From positions 5,340,463-5,404,462 of the forward strand of contig CM034134.1 in NCBI GenBank assembly GCA_019914995.1: a DNA stretch of 64,000 bases. The letters run 5' to 3'. The DNA is from Acanthochlamys bracteata (lineage: Eukaryota > Streptophyta > Magnoliopsida > Pandanales > Velloziaceae). The notes below the pieces were generated by a model. The model saw only the letters and a list, made by a program, of their open reading frames with translations, had not been told where the DNA came from and searched no databases. This document shows positions 34,136 through 44,774 of the stretch, piece by piece (within the stretch, counting starts at the first letter, position 1; each line of letters opens with the position of its first letter). Both the position numbers and the translations under genes were made by a program.

Positions 34136-34740
34136 ATACATTGAATCTCAACCGTTCAATCATGATTGAGTGGTTGAGATTCACGAGCTCGAATATACAG
34201 GCGTGATCCCGTAGGAAGGGCGCGCTCGGTAATTCGCGTGCCCTTCCACTGGATGAAATAGTTTTTTTTTTTCATTCTTCCTTTCCCGTTCCTTTCTTCT
34301 CTCCCTCTGCTCTCTCGAGTGATAGCCGGCAAAAGTTTTGACTGAAATCATCCCCTTTCTTCAGTTCCCATCCCATTTTCTCATTTCACGCAGCCGATCA
34401 AAACCTTAGCATTGACGCAGCCAGCAATCGTCATAAAAAAACACAAATTAGTAGTTCCCATCCCCACCTTCATCTAATTGTACTTAGTTGATCAATTTCA
34501 TCAATTGAGGCATCGAGCACCTTATCGACGCTGCATGGATCCGGTAAGCTATTCTTTTGATTTATTTTTTTTCAATTTCATCATTTTCATTTTCATTTGA
34601 TCAATTTCATTAAAATTTTACTAACATGCGTTGTTTTGTAATTTTAGAATTTTTTCTTCAACTCGGCATTGACAGTGGTGGTGCAGAGAATTTGCAGGAG
34701 CTTTTCTACCAGAGATAGTAAGGAACGAGACGATCGCCGA
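34133..34740 (+). repeat. left terminal inverted repeat of MULE
   Basis: Begins TGTATACATTGAATCTC next to the TA run, includes the 40-bp palindrome 34143-34182, a CT-rich leader at 34265-34330, and ends near TTGCAGGAGCTTTTCTACC. A donor-like GGTAAGC follows CTGCATGGATCC near 34540, and an acceptor-like TTTTAG lies near 34650. The TIR could therefore hold a transcribed leader with an intron. Confidence 0.85.
34143..34182. repeat. near-perfect 40-bp palindrome in left TIR
   Basis: Arms GAATCTCAAC... and ...GTTGAGATTC pair around the centre ATCATGAT. Only two of twenty pairs are mismatched, and both could be G-T wobble in RNA. The equivalent position in the right TIR is also palindromic. Confidence 0.9.
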
Positions 34741-35399
34741 AACCTGTTCTTATTCTTTTTTGCTTATTTGTTTACCTTATTTATTAAGAATATAACTGTC
34801 TATTGAATGAGATGACAATAAGGAACGAGAAGTATCGATTGAATACTTTTGAAATTTGGAGAATTATCGATCAACTGCAGTCAAATTTGGTTTCATTTGG
34901 TTTAATTCAAAAGTTTTAACTTGATGGAGTATTTTTATTGGCTGATTTTGTTCAGTTCTAAATGTGCTTGCAATTTTTCAATTTGGGTTTATTTTCACTA
35001 GCTGATATTTGGCATTTCTTTTGGCAGAGAAGAGATTCTGCAAGGATTGCTACTAAAGGGAATTCACTAAAATTGGCTCACGACAAACTTTGACAAAGAG
35101 GGGTCTAGGATAGGTAGACAGATCATTTCTCCAACTTATAGAGTTCTTTTTTCTGCTTGCTTTTGTACTTAGTTGATGTTGTTCAATTCGAAAATTTGTA
35201 CTTCAATTCTGTTTAAAGCAACTGAGAATGAATTTTGATCATGACAACTTGTAATATTAGTGACTGCAAACTGGGAAATGAATGTTTTGTTGATCCAGAA
35301 AATTTCTTGAACTTTGGCATCTGAATGTAATGGTCCAGAAAAGTTATTGATGGTAATTGTTAGAGAACTTTGGCACTTAGTGAATTGTCTTGAATGGCT

Positions 35400-35965
35400 T
35401 TTTAACATTTGAATGCATATAATGAAATGTTTGTGTTAAAGTGAATGCTCAGTTGGAGCTATATGTAAGTGAATCTCAAGTGTGAAAGTTACTCAAGTGT
35501 GACCAATTATGAATGCTTAGTGTGAAAGTAATTCTCAGTCCAGAAAAGTTGTTGAAATGGCTTTGGCATTTGAATGGAATGTAAATGTTCTCTTCAGGTG
35601 AATGTTCTGTTCAGCGAATGTTTTGTGAATGCATCAGTGAATATTCTGTTCAGGTGAATGCTCATTGTGAGTTATATTTAAGTGAATGTTCAATTGTGAA
35701 GGTAATGCTCAAGTGAAACTATATTTAAGTGAATACAAGTGTGAGTTATGCTCAAGTGAATGTAATGCTCAAGTAGAGCTATGTTTAACTGAATACAAGT
35801 GTGAGTTATGCTCAAGTGAATGTTCATGTGTGAATGCAATGCTCAAGTGAGCTTTGTTTAGTGAATCCAAGTGTGAGCTATATTCAAATGAATGATTATG
35901 TGTGATATAATTCTCAAGTGTGTGCTATTTCAACTTTATGCTAAGTGTGACTGTAAGATTCAAGT
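35400..35965 (+). repeat. degenerate minisatellite (AAGTGAATG family)
   Basis: Many short variants of AAGTGAATG.TC, GTGAGTTATGCTCAAGTG and CTCAAGTG follow each other with irregular spacing. A unit of about 60 bp repeats most clearly at 35720-35880 (TTAAGTGAATACAAGTGTG then GTTATGCTCAAGTGAATG). It lies inside the MULE, downstream of the transposase relic, and is non-coding. Confidence 0.8.
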
Positions 35966-35969
35966 GAAT

Positions 35970-36580
35970 GTTTTATTTTTCTTTTAAATAATTATTTTTT
36001 TATTTTCACATTTTCTCTATTTTTTTACTACCTTCTTTTATTTCAATTTTTTCACTGTTTTTTTTTTTCAACTTCTTTTAGTCACTATCTTTTTTTTTTA
36101 TTATTTCACTATTATTTTCACTTTCTTTTACTTTTTTTCACTGTTATTTTTTTCACATTTTACATTTCACTTTTTTTATTTCCTATTTTTTCACTTCATT
36201 TTCCACTACTTTTTCACTTTATTTTTATAACCTTTTTTACTGTTTTTTTAACTTTTTTTTTTCACTGTCGTTCTTTTCACTTTTATTATTTTACTATTTT
36301 TTTCACTTCTTTTCTTATTGTCATTTCTTTCAATTTTTTTTTAATTCACTGTTTATTTTCACTTCTTTTTTCACTTTCCTTTTGACTATTTTTTAACTTT
36401 TATTTTCTTCTTTTTTCACAATTAATTTTTTCACTTTTTCTATCTCCTTTCTTTTTTCACAGTTTTTTTCATTTCTTTTATCACTTTTTTTCACTTTCCT
36501 TTTTTGCATTGTTTTCTTAACTTCTTTTTTTCACTGTTATTTTATTTTATTTTCACTTTTTTTTATGTCACTACTTTTTT
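35970..36580. repeat. polypyrimidine low-complexity tract
   Basis: About 600 bp of T-rich sequence with CAC interruptions, approximating repeated TTTTTTTCACT. The plus strand is almost free of G. It has no coding content and is likely to be unstable in replication. Confidence 0.92.
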
Positions 36581-37199
36581 AGGAAATGCAAACAGTAAGA
36601 ATAATAATTGAACATAACAGTTGCACATAACAAATTGCTCCCTATACAATGCAACTTAACAAGATTGAAGACAACATCCATGTGCTTCGTAGAATGCCAA
36701 AATGACTTCATCATCCTACTCTGGATGAATAACTAGCCCTTTATCGTGGTTGTCTTCTTTTTGCTAGTACTTTTGTGCTCATCATCATCTCTTCCAATAA
36801 CTATCAATTAAGAGTGATGACAAATGTCAATAGAAAAGTTTGAATTAAATAAAAGATGTTACCAAAATCAAAACTAATCAAGTAATTATACTTGTCTTAT
36901 TTTTTCTATTTGGATTTTCAGAATAATTCGTTTATCGTGTTAAACACTGGACTTGTTACAATACACGAATTTATTGCCTATCTTTGCTTTAACTTTTGTT
37001 GTAGCTTTCTCCAAGCATCATTTTATTCTACTATTATCCTTGAAAGTAGTTCCTTCTTTTTTTCTTATCTTAATTTATGAGATAAGAGGAGTCAATACTA
37101 AAACTTCAGATGCATCAATTGTGACCTGTAAATTCTCATTGACAGTAAATGATTGGACAACTAGGATGCTAACATGGTCTGAGCTGTAGTGTTGCTTCT

Positions 37200-39130
37200 T
37201 CTAATGCTTTCAATAAAATTTGGTAGCCCTCATTGGTTTCAGCGGCTTCATAAACCAATTGGTCGCAAACCATATGTAGTTGGTAGTTCTCACTAACTCA
37301 GTATTCTCATGCTTACTTACAGATCCATCATCATATTTAGCTATATATTTGTTTATCTCCTTCTTCCACCGCTGAAGAATAAAGTGATATGGTATCTTTA
37401 TATCCCGACTCAAAAAATTCTTCACAAGATGTCCACAAGGATTCCCCATAAATTCAAAAAGCTTGCACTCACAGCTGTCTTCTTTGTTGTTGCATTGAAC
37501 TTCATCTTCCACTCATGTCAATCACCTTCCACTTGAGATTTATAAATCTAAGTCGTGTAGTCATGACACCCCTTATCATCGTCATACAACACATACACAG
37601 ATTGAGCTTTTTCAAATTCTTCTTTAAACTATCATACACATTTCTCGTGTATATTTTTACTGCACGTTTTAAGACAAATGAGTTCCCGTCGACAATGAGA
37701 CATGATTGTTCACTTGTATAATCTTGTTTCTTTTTTTGTCAATAATTTTACTCAAACACTTTCATTCTTCAATACAAACTCTCGATGTGTTGTTGTCGAT
37801 TGGAAAAAAGTTTTGTAAATACCATTCCTACCTTCGGAGCGCCCAGTAGTGTTCATGCTGGCATAGGAAGTATCCAAGTGATAGACTGGTGCCTATTTTT
37901 GTCTAGTCTCGTATACTTCTTATTGTCAGTTATTCTCCTACAACCCATATGTACACAACATCGTTCCACTGAATCTCAAAAGTACTATGTGTTAACTTTC
38001 CCTAATACACCTCTTGATGCCTTCCTTGAAATTTGAGCTTTTGAAATACACAAATGAAAGTTTTTCTACAATTTTTTTCATAATATGCCACAGACAAAAT
38101 ACTATGTCATGTGTTATGGATACCTTAGTAATAGCTACAGTAATAGCTCTATGTTGATCTGTGATGATTGAATACGGAGCATCACCGCCCATAGCTGCAA
38201 GTTTTGTCTTAAAGAGACAATGAAATGATCCTTCTATCTTAACTAAAACAGTTCACAACCAAACTAGATTGACTGGGTTGGATGGTTGACTCTAGTGAAT
38301 GGCACAAATGATATTTCATACATATTCGTACGGCAGGTTGGGTTAAAGAATACCACATCACCAAAATACTGAAATTGTGTACATTATCTTCCATCTATCA
38401 TAAAAAATTAATTTCGCTTTACTCTTCATCTATTTGTATTGCATAAAAAGAACTAAGGTCTTCTATACTCTTTCTTTTAAAGAATTAAGATCTGCAATAG
38501 CATCTTCGCTGATAGGTTTTTTGTATTCCTTCAAGGGCACAAATGGTTCAAACAGTCTTTATCATCAAAACTATTTCCAGGGCCGTCGAGTATATTTACA
38601 ATCTTAGTGCCTTCATCTCAAAATGAGTCGATCAACATCTTAGTTACAATGGGCATATTTTTACAAACAAGCATACGCATTCTTTTTTGACAAGTTAAAT
38701 ACGTCATGATTGTGCTGACCTTCATAACCCACTACTTCCCACAACCTATTAAGTTAATTTTTCACTCTGATTGTTGCAGAGCATCCGCATTTCATCCGCA
38801 TTTCGTCGTACTTCTGCTTTTCTTTCTTTTGACTTCTTCCTTGAATCTGTCATTTGTTTTTGTGATCTTCGACTTCCGTGATTTCCATAACGAAGGAAAG
38901 TCATTTGAGAAATAGTGACTTCATTGGATAACGGCACTAAATCCCAAGGCTTTCGCATAATTGATATAGAATTGTTTCGCGGCCTCGAGCCTTTCAAATG
39001 TCATCCCTAACCACGGAGACTTGTCATTCTCCTTGCATATATTTGGAGTTGGAAGAGAAGAAGAACCGAGCTTGCAATCTGAAAGTTCAACATAGGGAAA
39101 AAAAAAGGATAGAAACATAAGCAACAACGT
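37200..39130 (-). pseudogene. FAR1/FRS-type MULE transposase relic, copy 2
   Basis: Minus-strand order. FAR1 domain: WLGMTFERLEAAKQFYINYA (39020-38960) with ALGFSAVIQ, then a KRKKSRSTTKCG-like stretch and GCSATIRVKN (38800-38750), ending near HNHDV (about 38700). MULE transposase: FQYFGDVVFFNPTCRTNMYE (about 38370-38315), FVPFTRVNH, then MGGDAPYSIITDQHRAITVA (38192-38130) and CLWHIMKK (38090-38065). SWIM zinc finger: CECKLFEFMGNPCGH (37470-37425), followed by ILQRWKKEINKYI. The order FAR1, MULE, SWIM is complete, as in FAR1/FHY3-related proteins. Multiple stops and frameshifts disable it. It is similar at DNA level to copy 1 and would be the transposase of this MULE. Confidence 0.88.
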
Positions 39131-40407
39131 TCAAAACTCCATAATGAAACAAAGAGAAAGATGAGATCATTTCTTGAACGGAAATACCTACGTTAAACTG
39201 AGCCATTGTGAGTAGAAGAAGAAAAGAATATGAAAAAAAAAATTTACAAATGATTGTAGACAGTAAGAGTTGGCGAAACAGAGTCACTCATAGATAGAGA
39301 GGCGGAGACAGGATGGAGACGTTTGAAGTGGGAAAAAATAAGATTAGGTAGCTAATGATAATGGATTAGATTATTTTTTATAGCTAATGTCTAATTTACC
39401 CTCTGTAAGTGAAATGTTTTATGTTGTTCTGCTGTACTCTATTTTTCTTCTTCTTTTCAATTTTTTCTTTGCTTGCTGGAAGATTAACATGTATAAAATC
39501 CGTTCCATATAAAACTATATTGCAATCTTAATAAGCCATTGCATTGAAATCTATATGTAATCTTCAACACATCAAACATTTCTCAACAAAAAACAAAGTT
39601 CTTTATTTCATCAAGCAACAACAAGATACATTGGTGTGTTTGATACAGAACATTCATAGAATAACATTACAATCTCTTGATTTGCTATCGCCTGTTGCTA
39701 AGTGAACGTTACATTTGGAGAATGTATGCATTCACAAAATTTTTTTTAAAAATCTCGAAAAGAAGAAGAATCAGCATTCTTCAGTATTCTTCTCTTCCTG
39801 TCTTCATCATTTGCAATCTTCAATAATATCTATTCATCTGCATAAAACAGAGGAAAGTTATAAAAAAAAATCGGAATTGAAATCAAACACAAGAAAAAGG
39901 AAATTGAAATCAAACAGAATTGAAACTACAAAGTGTATCTCGCTGGTCTTCAAAGGTGAAAGTCACCAACTCTCCACGGAAGTTCCAAACAGCAACTGTC
40001 CTATTCCTGTCAACTTGGGTAACCTGCTGGTTTCGAGCCTACAGAAACAGGTTCTTGTTACTAATACGAACTGAAATGAGGGGACGAGCTTTTCATTCTT
40101 GTTACTTCGAGAATTTGCAGGTTCTTATTCTCTTCCTTCATAAGAGCTTTTCATTGAACTGCACAATACTACGTCTTACTAATCAAATATCAGAAGTAAA
40201 CCCTTACTGTCTCAGCTAACAAATTTTCTTCCCTACCACTAATAAAATAAAAGTACATATTAGTAGAGCTGAAAAATTACTTTCTCAATTCCAAGCTCAA
40301 AAAATTATTTTTTCCTTGCTATGTCCCCGGCAGAAAACTCCTGCAAATTTTCTTCACTGCCACTATCAATGCCGAGCTGCAAAAAAATTCAAAAGAATTA
40401 GAAAACA

Positions 40408-41195
40408 ATCATAGTTGTTAAAATCTCAATTTAAATCTTAAAATTTTATGTTTTTACGATTTTACGTCCATAAAACTATCCTACTTGACACAAGATTCCG
40501 ATCTTACTTCCAATCTGTAAGATTCCGATCTTAATATTAAATTCCTTAAAATCCCGATCGTACTTATGATCTTATGATTTCAGCTTATAAGAAATCTTCA
40601 TGAATAAGAAGAGCTTTCAAAGACTTTGAGCGAAGCTGGAATAGCTAGAGAAGATCCGCCGTTCGTTTGTAGCGTGTATGGAAGTGTTTGGTTTATTCTT
40701 TGAGGGTTTTCTTATGGAAGCAAAAGATCATTTTGTACGGTAGTGTTTTGAATTTGTTTTTTTTCCTCTTTATTGTGAAGTGACAAAGACATTACTTGAC
40801 ACCTAATTGATTGATAACATAAGGGATTAAGTTTTTTATATATTAGTATAACTATATAAAAGTGCATTTATAAAATAATGACGTAGTTTGTAAAGAGATT
40901 GTGATAATCAGTTAAGTGAAACATAAAAAATTGTTAATGATGTAATTCATCTGAACTACAAATATAAACATTGTTAATTTACTACAATAAGATGAAATAT
41001 AAGAAAAATTATATCTTGAATTTTTAGCAATTTTAATAAGTCCTATCTAAATTTATAAAAATATTAAATAATTTTATAAAAAATTACCATTAAATAATAT
41101 TTTATGATCTTATTTAAAATATCGATTTTACGATCCTACTTAAGGAAAACGATCCTACATAAAATTCCGATCTTGACAACCTTGACAACAATGCA
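40408..41195. mobile_element. MITE-like insertion in right TIR
   Basis: The segment has no counterpart in the left TIR. Its left end reads TAGTTGTTAAAATCTC; the reverse complement of its right end reads CATTGTTGTCAAGGTTGTC, both followed by ATCTTA/GATCGGA and TTTTACGAT words. So it has loose terminal inverted repeats with subterminal ACGATTTTACG motifs. The interior (40560-40990) shows no recognised gene. The superfamily is uncertain. Confidence 0.6.
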
Positions 41196-41700
41196 TATTA
41201 GTAGAATCTTGATATAATTGATAAAATGAGAATGAAATTGAAAGAAAAAAAAACAACAAAAGAACAGCTTACCAGATCCCAACAGCGCTAACAAGGTGCA
41301 TGATGCCTCAATTGATGAAATTGATCAGCTGAACACGATTACAAGAAGGTGGAGAAGAGAACCTACTAATTTGCGCTCTAAATGACAATCGCTGGCCGGC
41401 AACTAAGATGATTAGCCCGTAGTCTTCAGTGCTAGGGTTTTGATCGACTACGTGAAATGAGAAAATGGGATAAAAATCAAAGAAAGGAGATGATTTCAGC
41501 CAAAAGTTTGGCTAGTTATTGCCAATCGAGCCTAGATTGATCGGGCGCGGCGATCGCTCGGGAGAGCGGAGGGAGAGAAGAAAGGAACAGGGTAGAGAGA
41601 AATGAAAAACAAAAATAATAACTACTTTATCCGGTAGAAGGGCACCTGAATTGCTGAGTGTGCCCTTTCTACGAGATCACACCTGCGTCTTTGAGCGCGC

Positions 41701-41740
41701 GAATCTCAGCCGCTCGATCATGATCGAACAGCTGAGATTC
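41701..41740. repeat. near-perfect 40-bp palindrome in right TIR
   Basis: Same arms (GAATCTCAGC.. / ..GCTGAGATTC) and the same centre ATCATGAT as the left-end palindrome, again with two mismatched pairs out of twenty. The mismatched positions differ from those on the left. Confidence 0.9.
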
Positions 41741-41770
41741 AATGTGCACGAATAGTGCACAATGTGTACA

Positions 41771-42465
41771 TATCCTATTCGTATATACGAGTATATATAT
41801 ATAATTTATGAATTTTGCTATATTCCTTTAAGTTTTGACTTAAGTATTCTTTGTGACACTAATAATAGAAATTACACTAATTATTTTGAACACTAATAAT
41901 ATTTAACTTCAATATTCTTTGCAATATTAATGAATTGTTTTTACTATGACTCCTAAACTATTTGCCAAACTCGTGAGTCAAAATTCATGACCGCAAAGTT
42001 TAGCTGCGCTAACAAATATCTTTTTTCACTTACAGTGACAACAATTATATTTTTAAGAATTATGTTGACAATTCTTTCTGAACAATGATCCATCATCATA
42101 ATCTTTTAGAGATCTAACTTTCCTTTTATGCTTGTGAGTACCTTACCAACTGATATAAGCAACTTCTATGTCACAACTTTCAGATATATACTAGAAGAAA
42201 CAATATGAATGAAGAAAATTTCAGCTCCCATCACTCTAGCTTCATTTAGGAAACAATTTCTCTAGCTTTAGAAGACAAAATTGATCATAAGACAAAATAG
42301 AAAGCATCTTCATCTTATCTTTAAGGCTGTCGCCGTACAGATGATCGAGACCCTCGGGGTAAAATTTAATCAGAAGACAAATAAATTAGGTTGAGAAAAG
42401 GCTAGGCTTTCTCTCAAAGAAGCACGGCAACGTACAGAAACATCAGGGAAGAAGGGGGCAGGAGG
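41771..42465. other. AT-rich intergenic DNA
   Basis: No coding region, repeat family or regulatory site is recognised. Short TA runs follow the MULE end at 41790-41805. Confidence 0.5.
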
Positions 42466-42467
42466 AA

Positions 42468-42914
42468 GTGAGGATCGATGTCAGGGAAGAAACAAAGTGC
42501 GGGGTGGGGGAGGAGAGAGAGATTGAGAAAGAAAAACGAGCGAGCAAGAGAAATAATCGGATCAGAATTTCCTTCCTTCACTATCCTTTCTTCTTATTAT
42601 TATTATTATTACCTTTTTCTATTTCTCTACTTCTTCTTCATTCTCGACACCCACCCATGAACTCCTCTGCTCCGCTCTCGACTAGCAATTCGTCGTCAGC
42701 AGTTGATGTCCTACTTCATTCTTACTCTGCTGGATGGTTAGTTTCTCTCTCTCTCTCTCATTCTCCCGTTGAAGATCCTACAATTTTGTTTACAAACCCT
42801 AGAGTTTCATTCATAAATGTGAACAGATTCCAAGAAAGCAAACCAATAGATATTATCGCTGCTGCTTTTCTTCTATTAGTCTTTTTTTGTGGAGGTTTTT
42901 GTAGAAGGATATAA
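42468..42914 (+). CDS. possible first exon of an unidentified gene
   Basis: A 148-codon frame is open. It follows a purine-rich leader (42440-42560) and a TTATTATTATTATTATT stretch. An internal start at 42657 gives MNSSAPLSTSNSSSAVDVLL and HSYSAGW, then a donor-like GGATG|GTTAGT near 42735 and a CT-repeat intron-like sequence. This Ser-rich start has the look of a plant protein N-terminus, but no downstream exon is found before hAT-like and retroelement sequence at 42970-44355. It may be a gene truncated by insertions or an element leader. No function is assigned. Confidence 0.25.
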   Translation: MRIDVREETKCGVGEEREIEKEKRASKRNNRIRISFLHYPFFLLLLLLPFSISLLLLHSRHPPMNSSAPLSTSNSSSAVDVLLHSYSAGWLVSLSLSHSPVEDPTILFTNPRVSFINVNRFQESKPIDIIAAAFLLLVFFCGGFCRRI

Positions 42915-42959
42915 GATGATATGCTCTTTTACTTAGAAGTAATGGGTACAGTATTGTGT

Positions 42960-43590
42960 TTTGTATCATAGCTAGGGGTGGCAATTTGGCAGCTACAAAA
43001 ACAATTTTATTTGATAAATAAATAAATAAAATAAAGTAAGTCCAACTTTCATATTACCTAGATAATACTAATAAATAATGAATAAAATAAATATTAACAT
43101 ACAAATAGGTGGCATCAATTCTTATTATATGATTAACTAGTTACACTTAAGCTATTCGAACTTCTTATGGGCGTCGAAAGTCGTGAATTCTTATTATGGC
43201 CCCGTTTGAACGTGCTAAAATTTTTGTACTTTTGAATTAAAACTATTTTACTGTAATGTAAGCAACTGTGGTGCTTTTGCTGTAAAAGTAATTTTATGCT
43301 GAAAAACATTTTGATAAAGTTTTACTATATTGTGCTATTTAATGTTAAAAACTTAAAATATTTGGCTAAGCTTATGCTTATTTTTGTATGGGTATATAAT
43401 GATTGGAATACCCTCGATTATATAGCAATGGATATATTATCAAATTTCTTGATTATTTTTATATATTCTTTACTTTTTTAATTTAATACTTTCTATTACA
43501 TAATACTTGTATAAATACTTTCTTAAATCCTCATCAATCTCATATGAAGATTGTATCAAAATTCAAACGAATGGTCAAGTGTGACCAGCA
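42960..43590. mobile_element. MITE fragments
   Basis: At 42974 the end motif AGGGGTGGCAATTTGGC starts an AT-rich segment like the left half of the 8602-9170 MITE, but no matching right end is visible. At about 43199, GGCCCCGTTTGAACGTGC followed by AAAACTATTTTACTG and a TGCTTTTGCTGTAAAAGT stretch resembles ends of GGCCCTGTTTGG-type plant MITEs. Both are fragments without readable target duplications. Confidence 0.45.
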
Positions 43591-43599
43591 AATTTAACA

Positions 43600-44355
43600 G
43601 AATTTTTTTATCTTCTATACCTAACGGAATTTCGTTCTCTTGGTCTCCATTTACTCTGTATCAAGCCACTTTTCAGAAGCTATTAAGAAATCTATGTTTA
43701 GTGCAATGAGTAGAAAGATATGCACGTCCGAAATTGGCATGTTAGCAAAGTCTCAACACTTGGTCAATATGTTTTGTCTAGTTCTATATGCTATTCAAAT
43801 CAAATGTACACATAGACATAGCATAGCAATGATTCTAAAATATGCGTTATCATCAAAATACTTAGGATTTTTAAGATACGCCAAGATGTCAATCAAGCCG
43901 GCGGCCGAAAATCGTCCAAATTGATTTCAACAGCCGAGCGATGCAATGCCCAATAACAAGCTGAAATTCAACTCAAAAATGGAAAAAAAAGCATTATCGA
44001 AGTAAGGAGACGAATTGAAGGTGCTTAACACAGTCAGATGGCCAGCGAGGAGGTCCGACGAAAACCCTAACTCTACCCCCGCCTAGTGAATATTGATGGG
44101 GAACGCAACAGCGACGGATGGAGTGAAGAAAAATAAAAATCTGAAGGTAGAGAGACGTTCTCGCTGCTAGAGAAGAAGATTACATGCTGGAAGATCACTG
44201 TGTGTAAAGATGGCTCGCGTGGGGGTGGCTGCGTTGAGAGAGAAAGAAATAAAGGGGAAGCAGTTAGAAAAAGAAAAATAAAGAGTAAAAAAACAATATA
44301 ATAAAAGGTGGTTGTTTTAGTTGGGCTTGGCCCACTGCAGGTATCGGGTGTTACA
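43600..44355 (-). mobile_element. second TGTAACACCC element, 5' part
   Basis: On the minus strand the unit starts TGTAACACCCGATACC at 44355 (the 12688 unit starts TGTAACACCCC). A CT-rich leader follows (44290-44100) and then GGGTTTTCGTCGG (44070-44050). It leads through GGCCGCCGGCTTG (43912-43900) into AT-rich DNA. A 98-codon frame (44369-44073) is leader-like, rich in Ser, Phe and Leu. No domain is recognised. The downstream end was not found. Confidence 0.45.
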
Positions 44356-44774
44356 AAAATAATGTACATGCTTACATTTTGAGCATAGGAGACCCAAGTT
44401 GAGAAGCATAATAACCCTCACTTCGCTGGACGATACAATGATGGTCGCTGTAATGGAATTGCAGCATCCACTCCAAACAATTTCTGATAACAAATCTGTT
44501 CGAATTGATCTTTATACCTGTATGTATATTTATAGGCTTTAGATCACTCAAACCAAACAACTATTACTAATGGTAGAATTGCAACTACTTAAACAGAAAA
44601 GCTCGAGTACAGTGTAATAATAAAATTATCATCGAGGTTTCAAGGAATTTGCAAGATTATATAAAGTACAATTATAAGAGTCCTTATGGGACGCCAAGAG
44701 TAAGACCTTAACGAGGACGTTCCTACTAATATTCTAGGACTTCCCTCTAACAGAAGTCTCAAGCATGTGGAGTC

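Larger units (their letters stand above)
34133..41770 (-). mobile_element. Mutator-like element with long TIRs and FAR1/FRS transposase
   Basis: About 600 bp at 34133-34740 is repeated in inverted orientation at the right end (41770 back to about 40320, with an insertion inside). Paired landmarks: the palindrome, GGCGTGATCCCGTAGGAAGG versus GGTGTGATCTCGTAGAAAGG, CCCATTTTCTCATTTCACG, CAATTTCATCAATTGAGGCAT, and CTCGGCATTGA(C/T)AGTGG. Inside, a FAR1/FRS transposase relic runs on the minus strand. The two ends diverge by perhaps a quarter, so the element is old. No clear 9-bp target duplication is readable because the left flank is a TA run. Confidence 0.85.
40320..41770 (-). repeat. right terminal inverted repeat of MULE, with insertion
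   Basis: Homologous in inverted orientation to 34133-34740, but spread over about 1450 bp because roughly 790 bp (40408-41195) is inserted. Outer end near TGTACACATTGTGC (minus strand). It carries an extra short TGTGCAC-containing segment next to the palindrome 41701-41740 that the left end lacks. Confidence 0.82.

Noticed and set aside
33959..34206. Overlapping Tyr/Ile-rich ORFs on both strands
   Set aside because: They are translations of a TA/TG microsatellite next to the MULE end.
37200..39130. Functional host FAR1/FHY3-like regulator
   Set aside because: The domain order fits, but there are many stops and frameshifts, and the gene lies inside paired long TIRs.
34124..41780. Target-site duplication for the long-TIR MULE
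   Set aside because: The left flank is a pure TA run and the right flank is AT-rich, so any match would be meaningless.
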